The position numbers and the translations under genes were made by a program. The notes below the pieces were generated by a model. It did no database searches. It was not told where the DNA came from and saw only the letters and a program-made list of their open reading frames with translations. From CAVUCH01 sp963739995 (GTDB lineage: Bacteria > Acidobacteriota > Vicinamibacteria > Vicinamibacterales > JAENWD01), in the NCBI GenBank assembly GCA_963739995.1, contig CAVUCH010000005.1:186001-250000 (forward strand): a stretch of DNA of 64,000 bases, written 5' to 3'. Positions within the stretch are counted from its first letter, which is position 1; every line of letters begins with the position of its first letter. This document shows positions 25,444-34,143 of the stretch, piece by piece.

Positions 25444-26876
25444 CGTCGAGCCGCATGCGAACGCCGCTCGTGCTGACGGCCGGAGCCATTGCGGCCGCCG
25501 TGGGTGGTCATTTGCTGATGGGCGATGCCGCGCAGGTCATCGACGGCTTCTCCATCGATTCACGCACGGTGCAGCGCGGCGACCTGTTCATCGCGCTTCG
25601 TGGTGACCGCTTCGATGGTGCAGCCTATGCGATCAGAAGCCTCGACGCGGGTGCGTGTGGCGTAATGCTCGCTCGGGATCCCTCGCGCGCCACGCACCCG
25701 GAGGCTGCACGCCGGGCAGGCGCGGTTGTCATCGAGGTGGACGACACGACCGCGGCGCTGCAGGCGCTTGGCAGGCACGTTCGCCGGGCATCGGGCGCGC
25801 GCGTGACTGCCATCACGGGGAGCGCGGGGAAGACGACGACCAAGGAGATCACCGCCGAGTTTCTCTCCACGCACTACGGGGTGTATCGAAACCCCGGCAA
25901 TTTCAACAATCACATCGGGCTGCCGCTCTCGCTCCTCGAACTGCGCGCCCGGCCGGACGTCGCGGTGGTGGAACTGGGGATGAACCATCCCGGCGAGATC
26001 AGCCGGCTGGTAGCCCTGGCCGAACCCGATGTGCGGGTGTGGACCAACGTCGGAGACGCGCATCTCGGGTTCTTCAGCTCACCGGAGGCCATCGCCGACG
26101 CGAAGGCGGAGATCCTCGAGGGCGCAGGGCCGTCCAGCGTGCTCGTCGCGAATGGTGACGATTCTCGCGTGATGGCTCGCACGCCGGCGTTCGCCGGCCG
26201 CGTCGTCACGTTCGGCACCGCGACGCGTGCGGATATACGCGCAACGCAGATCGAGGAGCTGGGCGTGGAGGGGACGCGCGCGCACGTGCGCACGCCGGAC
26301 GGCGAGGCGGACCTCCGGGTGCCGCTGCTCGGATTCGGCAACCTCCAGAACGTGCTCGCCGCGACCGCCGTGGCTCACCTGCACCGCGTGCCGTTGGACG
26401 ATGTCGTTGAACGTGCCGCTGCCGTGCGTCCCGCAAGACACCGTGGCGAAATCGTGAGACTGCGCTCCGGCGTGACCCTCGTGGACGATTCCTACAACTC
26501 GAGCCCCGCCGCACTCATGCGGGCGCTCGAGGCCGTCGGCCGGGATCGGAGCCATGGGCGCAAGACGGCGGTCCTCGGCGAGATGCTCGAGCTCGGTGCG
26601 TTTGCCCAGGCGTTGCACGTCGAATGCGGGCACGCCGCGGTGAAGGCCGGCATCTCGTGGCTGGTCGCGGTCGGCGGTCAGGCCGCGGCGGCGCTTGCTG
26701 GCGCTGCGCGCGATGCCGGCCTGGACGACGATGCGGCCGTGCACGTCGCAACGAGCGCTGAGGCCGGGGACCTGCTGCTTGCCTCGATTGCGCCCGGCGA
26801 TCTCGTGCTCGTCAAGGGCTCGCGCGGAATTGGTACCGATCTGGTCGTCGAACGCATGAAGGCGGAGTGGAGCTGA
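25440..26876 (+). CDS. murF: UDP-MurNAc-tripeptide:D-Ala-D-Ala ligase MurF
   Basis: Mur ligase of 478 residues that adds the D-Ala-D-Ala dipeptide. Its motifs are the FSIDSRTVQRGDLFIALRGDRFDG N-terminal block (read in parts), ATP loop AITGSAGKTTTKE, ELGMNHPGEISRL, TNVGDAHLGFF and DDSYNSSPAALMRALE. The ATG lies in the murE stop (ATGA overlap). The D-Ala-D-Ala supplier ddl is not in this cluster. Confidence 0.96.
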   Translation: MTSSRMRTPLVLTAGAIAAAVGGHLLMGDAAQVIDGFSIDSRTVQRGDLFIALRGDRFDGAAYAIRSLDAGACGVMLARDPSRATHPEAARRAGAVVIEVDDTTAALQALGRHVRRASGARVTAITGSAGKTTTKEITAEFLSTHYGVYRNPGNFNNHIGLPLSLLELRARPDVAVVELGMNHPGEISRLVALAEPDVRVWTNVGDAHLGFFSSPEAIADAKAEILEGAGPSSVLVANGDDSRVMARTPAFAGRVVTFGTATRADIRATQIEELGVEGTRAHVRTPDGEADLRVPLLGFGNLQNVLAATAVAHLHRVPLDDVVERAAAVRPARHRGEIVRLRSGVTLVDDSYNSSPAALMRALEAVGRDRSHGRKTAVLGEMLELGAFAQALHVECGHAAVKAGISWLVAVGGQAAAALAGAARDAGLDDDAAVHVATSAEAGDLLLASIAPGDLVLVKGSRGIGTDLVVERMKAEWS

Positions 26877-27961
26877 TGCTGTACTGGCTGCTCTACTCCA
26901 TGCACTCCGTGGCGTCTGTGCTGAACGTCACGCGCTACATCACGTTCCGTACGGCTGCCGCCAGCCTCACCGCGCTCGTCCTCAGCCTGCTGCTCGGCCC
27001 GTGGATGATCCGGAAGCTGCGCGATTTCCAGGTGGGGCAGGTGATCCGTCAGGAGGGTCCGGCATCGCACCGTGCCAAGGCGGGCACACCGACGATGGGA
27101 GGGCTGCTGATCCTGACGTCCTCGATCGTCCCCACACTGCTCTGGGCCGACCTGACCAACGTGTACGTCTGGATAGCGGTGACCGCCACGGCGATGTTCG
27201 GCGCGATTGGATTCGCCGACGATTACCTGAAGATCACCCGGACCTCCCACCATGGCCTTCTGCCCCGCTACAAGATGGGTGCACAGTTGCTCGTGGCGCT
27301 GGGCGTGGGTGTCGCCGTGCTCGTGTTGGCCCAGCACAACCTGTACAGCACGCGTCTGATCTTTCCGTTCTTCAAGTGGCTCATTCCCGACCTCGGCGCC
27401 GGCTACGTGCTCTTTGCCGTCCTCGTGCTCGTAGGGGCGTCGAACGCGGTGAATCTCACTGATGGCCTCGACGGGCTCGCCATCAGCACCTTCGCTATCG
27501 CCGCGGCTGCGTACACGGCGCTCGCCTACGTGACGGGCCATCGCGTGCTGGCGGAGTACCTGCTGCTCGTGCGCTTCGCGCCGGCCGCGGAGCTGACCAT
27601 CTTCTGTGGATCGCTGGTCGGGGCGAGCCTCGGCTTCCTCTGGTACAACTCCTATCCCGCAGAGATCTTCATGGGTGATGTCGGCTCGCTCGCACTGGGA
27701 GGCGCGCTCGGCACGGTCGCCATCCTCATCAAGCAGGAGCTGCTGCTGCTCGTAGTGGGGGGCGTCTTCGTCATGGAGGCGGCGTCCGTGATTCTGCAGG
27801 TCGCGTCGTTCCGACTGACGGGGCAGCGCGTGTTCAAGATGGCGCCGCTGCACCATCACTTCGAGCTGACGGGCTGGAGCGAACCGAAGGTAATCACACG
27901 CTTCGTGATCATGGGGATCATCTTCGCCCTCTTCAGCCTCACGACGTTGAAGCTGCGGTAG
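26876..27961 (+). CDS. mraY: phospho-MurNAc-pentapeptide translocase MraY
   Basis: Ten-helix membrane enzyme of 361 residues that makes lipid I from UDP-MurNAc-pentapeptide and undecaprenyl phosphate. It has the catalytic Asp pair in FADDYLK, NLTDGLDGLA, FMGDVGSLALGG and the APLHHHFEL motif. ATG 26876 overlaps the murF stop (TGATG), with GGAG just upstream; a GTG three codons earlier is possible. Confidence 0.97.
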   Translation: MLYWLLYSMHSVASVLNVTRYITFRTAAASLTALVLSLLLGPWMIRKLRDFQVGQVIRQEGPASHRAKAGTPTMGGLLILTSSIVPTLLWADLTNVYVWIAVTATAMFGAIGFADDYLKITRTSHHGLLPRYKMGAQLLVALGVGVAVLVLAQHNLYSTRLIFPFFKWLIPDLGAGYVLFAVLVLVGASNAVNLTDGLDGLAISTFAIAAAAYTALAYVTGHRVLAEYLLLVRFAPAAELTIFCGSLVGASLGFLWYNSYPAEIFMGDVGSLALGGALGTVAILIKQELLLLVVGGVFVMEAASVILQVASFRLTGQRVFKMAPLHHHFELTGWSEPKVITRFVIMGIIFALFSLTTLKLR

Positions 27962-27964
27962 GCG

Positions 27965-29338
27965 ATGGATGCGTTCTCGGTGGAGGGACTGCGAGTGACC
28001 GTGGTGGGCGCAGCGCGAAGCGGGGTAGCGGCGGCGGAACTGCTCGTACGCCACGGCGCGCGGGTCACCCTGAGCGAGCAGGCCGACGTTATCGCCGATG
28101 CTGACCGCCTGTCGGCAGCTGGTGTTGCACTCGAGGCCGGCGGGCACCGGCGCGCGAGCCTGGTCGATGCGGACCTCGTGGTGCTGAGCCCGGGCGTACC
28201 GCTCGAGCAGCCGTTCGTGGTGGAAGCGCGGACCGCGGGCGTCCCCGTCATTGGAGAGATCGAGCTGGCGTGCCGCTGGCTAAGAGGACGCGTGATTGCG
28301 ATCACGGGCACGAAGGGCAAGTCGACGACGACCACGCTGACCGGACGCATGCTCGAGGCCTCCGGCGTGCGGGCGCGGGTCGGAGGCAACATCGGCGTGC
28401 CGCTCTCCGAACAGGTCGAGGACTCCACGCCTGACACGGTGCACGTCGTCGAGATGAGCAGCTTCCAGCTGGAGAGCACCGATCGGTTTCACCCCTGGGT
28501 GGCGGCGTTGCTCAACTTCTCGCCGGATCATCTCGATCGGCACACGAGTGTAGAGGCGTACGCCGCAGCCAAGGCCCGCGTGTTCCGGCGCCAGGAGCCG
28601 ACTGACTGGGCCGTCGTGAACTCCGACGACCCTGCAGCGCTGGTGATTGCTGCCGCCGCCCGTTCGCGTCGGCGGTGGTTCGGCTTCGAGCAGGTCGCGG
28701 ATGGGGTCACGGTGGAGGGGGACACGGTGGTGGAGCGGAACGAAGCTGGCGAGCAGCCGCTGTTGCCCCTCTCGGCGGTGCGCGTGCCTGGACGCCACAT
28801 TTTGAGCGACGTGCTCGCGGCGTCGGCCATCAGCCGGCTGGCGGGAGCCACTGCAGAGGGCATCACGATCGCCGTGCGCGGGTTTACCGGACTCGAGCAC
28901 GCAATGCAACTGGCAGGCGACATCGCCGGCGTGCGCTTCGTCAACGATTCCAAGGCCACCAACATCGTCTCGGCGAAGCGATCCTTCGAAAGCGTGCCAT
29001 CAGGGCTCGTGGCGATTCTCGGCGGCCGTTACAAGGGCGGCGACTTCAATGACCTGCGGGGGGCCCTCCGGGGACGCGCGAAGGCGGCGATTGCCATTGG
29101 TGAGTGCACCCCGCGCATCGAGGACGCCCTCGCCGATCTGCTGCCGGTGCATCGCGCGAGTTCGATGGATGAAGCGGTCGGCGTGGCGTTCGGCCTGGCG
29201 GTACCCGGCGACACGGTGGTGCTTGCGCCCGCGTGTTCGAGCTTCGACATGTTCGCGAGCTTCGCGGACCGCGGGCGTGCCTTCACCGAGGCCGTGGCGC
29301 GGCTGGGACGGCGGAACGCACGAGGAGGTGAGCAGTGA
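27965..29338 (+). CDS. murD: UDP-MurNAc-L-Ala:D-Glu ligase MurD
   Basis: Cytoplasmic Mur ligase of 457 residues. It has an N-terminal Rossmann start (VTVVGAARSGVAAAELL), the ATP loop ITGTKGKSTTT, EMSSFQLE, LNFSPDHLDRH and FVNDSKATN. The C-terminus ends in GGRYKGGDF...LAPACSSFDMFASFADRGRAF and a short GGEQ tail. The stop codon falls inside the left arm of a 26-bp inverted repeat, so the last few residues may have been set by that element. Confidence 0.96.
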   Translation: MDAFSVEGLRVTVVGAARSGVAAAELLVRHGARVTLSEQADVIADADRLSAAGVALEAGGHRRASLVDADLVVLSPGVPLEQPFVVEARTAGVPVIGEIELACRWLRGRVIAITGTKGKSTTTTLTGRMLEASGVRARVGGNIGVPLSEQVEDSTPDTVHVVEMSSFQLESTDRFHPWVAALLNFSPDHLDRHTSVEAYAAAKARVFRRQEPTDWAVVNSDDPAALVIAAAARSRRRWFGFEQVADGVTVEGDTVVERNEAGEQPLLPLSAVRVPGRHILSDVLAASAISRLAGATAEGITIAVRGFTGLEHAMQLAGDIAGVRFVNDSKATNIVSAKRSFESVPSGLVAILGGRYKGGDFNDLRGALRGRAKAAIAIGECTPRIEDALADLLPVHRASSMDEAVGVAFGLAVPGDTVVLAPACSSFDMFASFADRGRAFTEAVARLGRRNARGGEQ

Positions 29339-29452
29339 GCAGTCGTCAGTCGAAACGGCGCGCTTGAGAGCTGGCTGCTGGGAACGCGGGCTGCCCCGGC
29401 CTGCGAAGCTGGTGTCTCAACCCCGCTCGACTGACGACCGCTGACTGCTCAC
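29328..29452. repeat. MITE-like element with 26-bp imperfect inverted repeats
   Basis: Left arm 29328-29353 and right arm 29427-29452 are complementary at 24 of 26 positions (core GTGAGCAG / CTGCTCAC and AGTCGTCAGTCGA). They enclose about 73 bp with a further inner TTGAGA/TCTCAA pair. The element covers the murD stop codon and most of the only long gap in the cluster. No transposase is present. It is either a small non-autonomous insertion or a structured RNA element in the mRNA. Confidence 0.65.
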
Positions 29453-29575
29453 GGGCAGCCACGCGACCATGGCCCGAGCTGCGACTTGTACTTCGGGTGA
29501 AGGGCGCGGGACCTGTAGCGCTCATCGAAGATGTCGATGGCGGCAGTGAGGGCTGGACGGGCTCGAATTGAACTC

Positions 29576-29597
29576 GCGACCGCGGACGGGCGGTCGC
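29576..29597 (+). promoter_or_regulatory. hairpin just upstream of ftsW start
   Basis: GCGACCGC / GCGGTCGC, a perfect 8-bp stem with a 6-nt loop, ends 13 nt before the ftsW ATG. There is no good Shine-Dalgarno sequence after it, so the hairpin may influence ftsW translation. No T-run follows, which argues against a terminator. Confidence 0.45.
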
Positions 29598-29610
29598 AAA
29601 CGGTTGGATC

Positions 29611-30723
29611 ATGGCGCGAAAGCTGAAGTCGGACAAGGTGCTGTTCTTTGCGACGCTGCTCCTCGTATTCGCGGGCATCGTCATGGTGTACAGCGCGTCG
29701 GCCATGATGGCGATGGAGCGTTTTCACCGCCCGTACCTGTTCCTGATCAAGCAATGCATGTGGGCGGCACTGGGTATTGCAGCCCTGGCCATCGTCATGC
29801 GTGTCGACTATCGCGTGTACCGGCAGCCGGCGGTGATCTGGACGTCACTGGCCGTCGTCGGCACGGGTTTGTGCCTGGTGCTGCTGAGCGCGCCGATCAA
29901 CGGCACACGGCGGTGGTTCGGGTTCGGCGGCTTCGGCGTGCAGCCGTCGGAGCTGGCGAAGCTGGCACTGATCCTGTTCACGGCCGCCCTGCTGGAGCGC
30001 CGCATGCACCGCGTCAATGATGTCAGGTACGCCCTGCTGCCGATCGCGCTCGTCAGCGGTGCGGTGGTCCTGCTGGTACTGCTGGAACCGGACTTCGGCA
30101 CCGCGGTGTCGATGCTGATTGTGGTGGCGATGATGGTGTTCGCCGCCGGGCTCGACTGGCGCTACTTCGCCGCGGTGGCCGGTGCTGCGATACCCGTGCT
30201 GGCGGCCATCGCGATTGCGGAGCCCTACCGCATGCGCCGGCTCACCACGTTTCTGAATCCCGAGGCCGATCCTCTCAACCAGGGATTCCAGATTCTGCAG
30301 TCGCTCATTGCGGTCGGAACCGGAGGCGTGACGGGGGCCGGGCTCATGCGGGGCGTGCAGAAGCTCTTCTACCTGCCCGAGCCACATACCGACTTCATCT
30401 ACGCGGTGATCGGCGAGGAACTGGGGCTGCTGGGCACCACGCTCGTGCTCATCGCTTTCATCGTGATCACGTGGCGCGGGCTGCGGGTTGCGCTGCGTTC
30501 TTCCGACCCGTTCGCGAGTTTTCTCGCGATGGGCCTGACCGGGATGATTGCCGTGCAGGCATTCATCAACATCAGCGTCGTCCTCGCACTGATGCCGACA
30601 AAAGGCATTCCGCTCCCGTTCGTCAGTGCCGGCGGGTCATCGCTGCTGATCAACCTGGTGGGGATGGGCATCCTGCTGAACCTCTCGCAGCATGCATCCC
30701 CGGTGGGCGGCGATGAGGCGTGA
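29611..30723 (+). CDS. ftsW: lipid II polymerase FtsW (SEDS family)
   Basis: Septal peptidoglycan glycosyltransferase of 370 residues working with FtsI. About ten membrane helices are present. The SEDS signatures are VYSASA in helix 1, GTRRWFGFGGFGVQPSELAKLAL, LEPDFGTA, LPEPHTDFIYAVIGEELGLLG and the GIPLPFVSAGGSSLL near the end. It is separated from murD by 272 bp, unlike the rest of the cluster. Its own stop overlaps the murG start. Confidence 0.96.
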   Translation: MARKLKSDKVLFFATLLLVFAGIVMVYSASAMMAMERFHRPYLFLIKQCMWAALGIAALAIVMRVDYRVYRQPAVIWTSLAVVGTGLCLVLLSAPINGTRRWFGFGGFGVQPSELAKLALILFTAALLERRMHRVNDVRYALLPIALVSGAVVLLVLLEPDFGTAVSMLIVVAMMVFAAGLDWRYFAAVAGAAIPVLAAIAIAEPYRMRRLTTFLNPEADPLNQGFQILQSLIAVGTGGVTGAGLMRGVQKLFYLPEPHTDFIYAVIGEELGLLGTTLVLIAFIVITWRGLRVALRSSDPFASFLAMGLTGMIAVQAFINISVVLALMPTKGIPLPFVSAGGSSLLINLVGMGILLNLSQHASPVGGDEA

Positions 30724-31862
30724 TGGCGCTCAAGCCGTCCCCGGCCGGCCCGTTGCGGGTAGTGATCGCGGGAGGCGGCACCGGCGGCCACCTGTACCCG
30801 GGCATCGCGGTCGCGCGCGAGTTGCTGTTGCGGGTTCCAGACGCGATCGTCAGCTTCGCGGGCACGGCGAAGGGGATCGAGGCGCGCGTCGTTCCGCGCG
30901 AGGGCTTTGCGCTGGACGTGATTCGCAGCGCGGGGCTGAAGGGGAAATCGTTCACCGGACGTGTGCTGGGGCTCGGGTTACTGCCTCTCGGCGGTGCGGA
31001 TGCGTTGGCGCTGCTCGGGCGGCGAAGGCCAGATCTCGTGATCGGCGTGGGCGGATACAGCTCGGGGGCAGTTGTCGCACTGGCTGCACTCCGCGGGACG
31101 CCGACGTTGCTGCTGGAACAGAACGCTGTGCCCGGATTGACCAACCGCTTGCTGGCGCCGTTGGTCCGGGCGGCCGCGGTCACGTTTGAGGCGACGTTGC
31201 CCTATTTCAAAGGGAAGGGGTTTGTCAGCGGCAATCCGGTGCGCTCGACGTTTCTCGACGATGAAGCTGCGGGCCCGTCCGATCCGGACGCGCCGGTGGG
31301 AGTGCTGATTTTTGGTGGTTCTCAAGGGGCACACGCCATCAACGTCGCCGCCGTGGAGGCTGCCCCGGAGCTGGCACGGTCGGGCACCCGCCTGTCAGTC
31401 ACGCACCAGACGGGCGAGGGCGACCTGGAGATGGTCCGGGAGGGCTACCTCGGCGCCGGGCTCGCGGCCCGGGTCGAGCCATTCCTCTACGCAATGGACC
31501 GCGAGATGAAGGCAGCCCAGGTCATCGTCTGTCGTGCGGGGGCTACGACGCTCGCGGAGATCACGGCCGCGGGTCGTGCCGCAGTGCTCGTGCCCCTGCC
31601 GACGGCGACTGACGATCACCAGCGGAAAAACGCCGGCGTGCTCGCACGTGCCGGTGCCGCGGAAGTGATCGACCAGCGCGAGCTGACGGGGACGCGCTTC
31701 GCGGCGGCCGTGCTGGCGCTCGCGCGCAACGGGGAACGGCGCGAGCGCATGGCTGGAGCGGCGCGCAGGCTCGCGAAGCCGGACGCCGCACGCGTCATTG
31801 TCGACCGCGCCCTGGCGCTCGCGTGTCGCCCGGGGGCCCGAGCCGCCGGCGCGTCGGGGTAA
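30723..31862 (+). CDS. murG: UDP-GlcNAc transferase MurG
   Basis: Peripheral membrane GT-B enzyme of 379 residues that converts lipid I to lipid II. Its motifs are AGGGTGGHLYPGIAVARE, GVGGYSSGAVVALAAL, LLEQNAVPGLTNR, IFGGSQGAHAIN and CRAGATTLAEITAAGRAAVLVPLPTATDDHQ (read in parts). ATG 30723 overlaps the ftsW TGA; an immediately upstream GTG codon is an alternative start. Confidence 0.96.
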   Translation: MALKPSPAGPLRVVIAGGGTGGHLYPGIAVARELLLRVPDAIVSFAGTAKGIEARVVPREGFALDVIRSAGLKGKSFTGRVLGLGLLPLGGADALALLGRRRPDLVIGVGGYSSGAVVALAALRGTPTLLLEQNAVPGLTNRLLAPLVRAAAVTFEATLPYFKGKGFVSGNPVRSTFLDDEAAGPSDPDAPVGVLIFGGSQGAHAINVAAVEAAPELARSGTRLSVTHQTGEGDLEMVREGYLGAGLAARVEPFLYAMDREMKAAQVIVCRAGATTLAEITAAGRAAVLVPLPTATDDHQRKNAGVLARAGAAEVIDQRELTGTRFAAAVLALARNGERRERMAGAARRLAKPDAARVIVDRALALACRPGARAAGASG

Positions 31863-31865
31863 CCC

Positions 31866-33248
31866 GTGCTCGGGCGGACAAAGGCAATCCACTGCGTCGG
31901 TGTGGGCGGCAGCGGGGTGGGTGCCATTGCGGAGGTGCTCCTTCGGCTCGGGTACATGGTGACGGGCTCGGACACGCAGCCGTCGGCGATGACCGAGCGG
32001 CTGGCGGGGCTCGGGCTGGTGTTCCACGCCGGGCACGACCCGACGCACGTCGGAGCGGTCGACGTGGTCGTGATTTCGTCGGCCGTGGACGCGAAGAACG
32101 CCGAGGTCGTCGAGGCCGGGCGCCGCGGAATCCCCGTGATCCTGCGCGCGGACATGCTGGCCGAGATCATGCGCGCGCGGTTCTCGATCGCGGTTGGTGG
32201 CGCCCATGGCAAGACGACGACGTCGTCGATGATCGCGGTGATGCTGATGCATGCGGGTCTCGATCCAACGGCGATCATCGGCGCGCACGTGCCGGCATTC
32301 GGCAGCAACGCGCGGCTCGGGACGAGCGAATACTTGGTGGCGGAGGCCGACGAAAGCGATCGATCGTTCCTGCGGCTGATGGCATCCATGACGGTAGTCA
32401 GCAACATCGACCACGAGCACCTGGACCGGTACAACGGGTTTGCCGACCTGACGGACGCGTTCGTCGCCTTCGCCAACAAGGCCCCGTTCTATGGCGCGGC
32501 GGTGCTCTGCACGGACGACGAGCACGTCCGCGCGATGGTTCCACGGGTCACCTCACCGGTCGTCACGTACGGCGTGGATCGGGAAGATGCGGACCTCGGG
32601 GTGCGCGACCTGCAGCTGTCGGCTGGGGGCAGCCGTGCAACGGTCGTGCGGCGACGCGCTGGTGGTGAGCACACGCTCGGGCAGCTCGTTCTCGCCGTCC
32701 CCGGCCGCCACAACCTGCAGAACGCGCTCGCCGCCGTTGCCGTCGGGCTGGAGCTCGGCGTCCCGTTCAGCACGGTCGCTGAGGGGCTTGCCGGCTTTGC
32801 GGGGGTCGAGCGGCGCTTCGAGCGCAAAGGCGAGGCGGCTGGCGTGGAGGTGTTCGACGACTACGCGCACCACCCGACAGAGATCGCGGCCGTGCTGCGC
32901 GCCGCGCGCACGGGGCGCGCGGGCCGGATCATCGTCGCCTTCCAGCCGCACCGGTACTCGCGGACCCGGCAGCTCCGCGACGGGTTCGGCGCTGCGCTCG
33001 CGCTTGCGGACGCGATTGTGCTGACCGGCATCTACGGAGCGGGCGAAGAGCCGGTGGCCGGCGTGACGATCGAATGGCTTGCGGACGCTGTGGTGGCGGC
33101 GGCGCCGGGGCGTGTCGACGTCGTGCCGGATGTCGCCGACGTTCCCGCAGCCGTTGCCCGCATGGCGCGATCGGGAGACCTGGTCATCACCATGGGTGCG
33201 GGGTCGATCGGCGACTGTGGCGCGCGCATCCTGCAGGAGCTGCGCTGA
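31866..33248 (+). CDS. murC: UDP-MurNAc:L-Ala ligase MurC
   Basis: Mur ligase of 460 residues adding the first stem-peptide residue. It has the Rossmann start IHCVGVGGSGVGAIAEVLL, ATP loop GGAHGKTTTSSM, EADESDRSFL, NIDHEHLDRY, the DDYAHHPTEI motif and FQPHRYSRTRQL. GTG 31866 follows GGGGTAA. In many bacteria murB and ddl come next; here the stop overlaps the ftsQ ATG instead. Confidence 0.96.
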   Translation: MLGRTKAIHCVGVGGSGVGAIAEVLLRLGYMVTGSDTQPSAMTERLAGLGLVFHAGHDPTHVGAVDVVVISSAVDAKNAEVVEAGRRGIPVILRADMLAEIMRARFSIAVGGAHGKTTTSSMIAVMLMHAGLDPTAIIGAHVPAFGSNARLGTSEYLVAEADESDRSFLRLMASMTVVSNIDHEHLDRYNGFADLTDAFVAFANKAPFYGAAVLCTDDEHVRAMVPRVTSPVVTYGVDREDADLGVRDLQLSAGGSRATVVRRRAGGEHTLGQLVLAVPGRHNLQNALAAVAVGLELGVPFSTVAEGLAGFAGVERRFERKGEAAGVEVFDDYAHHPTEIAAVLRAARTGRAGRIIVAFQPHRYSRTRQLRDGFGAALALADAIVLTGIYGAGEEPVAGVTIEWLADAVVAAAPGRVDVVPDVADVPAAVARMARSGDLVITMGAGSIGDCGARILQELR

Positions 33249-34123
33249 TGCGGGTAGCGGCCCCAGCCGACAAGCGCTTCCGCCGCGCCCACGTACGCCC
33301 GCCGCGCCGCCGGCACTCGTGGGCACGGGCGCTCGGCTTCGCGCGGGGCGCCGCGGCACTCGCGGTGCTTGCAACGGGCGTGTACGTGGTGCAGCAGCAG
33401 GTCGCCCAGGCGCGCGCACTGCACGTCGATCGGATCGCCGTGCGTGGCAATCAGCGGCTCTCGACCGGCGAGGTGTTCGTCCTGCTCGAGGGGCTCCGCG
33501 GGCAGCACCTGTTGGCCCTCGATCTCGACCGGTGGCAGCGGCGGGTCATGTCGTCGCCCTGGGTGGGCCACGCCTCGCTGCGCCGGGTGCTGCCGTCGAC
33601 GGTGGAGGTCACGCTGGCGGAGCGTCAGCCCATGGCCATCGGGCGGCTCGGGGCGGACCTGTACCTGATCGACGACGACGGTCACGTCATCGACGAGTAC
33701 GGGCCGGAGTACGCGCAGTTCGACCTGCCGATCATCGACGGGCTGAGCGCATCGCCAGACCGCGGTGGAGGCGCCGTGGACGAAGGCCGGGCCGATCTGG
33801 CCCACCGGCTGCTCGCGTCTGTCGGGCGGCGGCCCGCGATGCTGCGGCGGCTGTCCCAGATCGACGTCTCGAACGTGCGGGATGCCGTCGTGCTGCTCGA
33901 GAACGACACGACGCTCGTTCACGTGGGCGAAGACCAGTTTCTCGAACGGCTGCAGTCATACGTCGATCTCTCGTCGGCGCTGCACGACCGCATCACCGAC
34001 ATCGAGTACGCGGACGTGAGGTTCGACAATCACATCTACGTGCGGCCGGCGGCCGCGCAGAAGGCCGCAGCGCGCTCGCGCCGCGGAGCAAACGACAGCG
34101 GAGACGCGCGCGCGCCGCGCTGA
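33248..34123 (+). CDS. ftsQ: cell division protein FtsQ
   Basis: Bitopic division protein of 291 residues. It has a basic N-terminal tail (RAHVRPPRRRHSW), one membrane helix (~residues 33-50), a POTRA domain (RIAVRGNQRLSTGEVFVLLEGLRGQ, read in parts) and the FtsQ beta domain (LPSTVEVTLAERQPMAIGRLG, YLIDDDGHVID). It links FtsL/FtsB to the divisome. ATG 33248 overlaps the murC stop. Confidence 0.93.
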   Translation: MRVAAPADKRFRRAHVRPPRRRHSWARALGFARGAAALAVLATGVYVVQQQVAQARALHVDRIAVRGNQRLSTGEVFVLLEGLRGQHLLALDLDRWQRRVMSSPWVGHASLRRVLPSTVEVTLAERQPMAIGRLGADLYLIDDDGHVIDEYGPEYAQFDLPIIDGLSASPDRGGGAVDEGRADLAHRLLASVGRRPAMLRRLSQIDVSNVRDAVVLLENDTTLVHVGEDQFLERLQSYVDLSSALHDRITDIEYADVRFDNHIYVRPAAAQKAAARSRRGANDSGDARAPR

Positions 34124-34143
34124 CCGGATCCCCAGGAGGACTC

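Noticed and set aside
29449..29754. 101-codon minus-strand frame across the ftsW start
   Set aside because: Overlaps ftsW antisense; only its last ~30 residues look protein-like and no family is recognised, so it is mentioned only as a possible relic.
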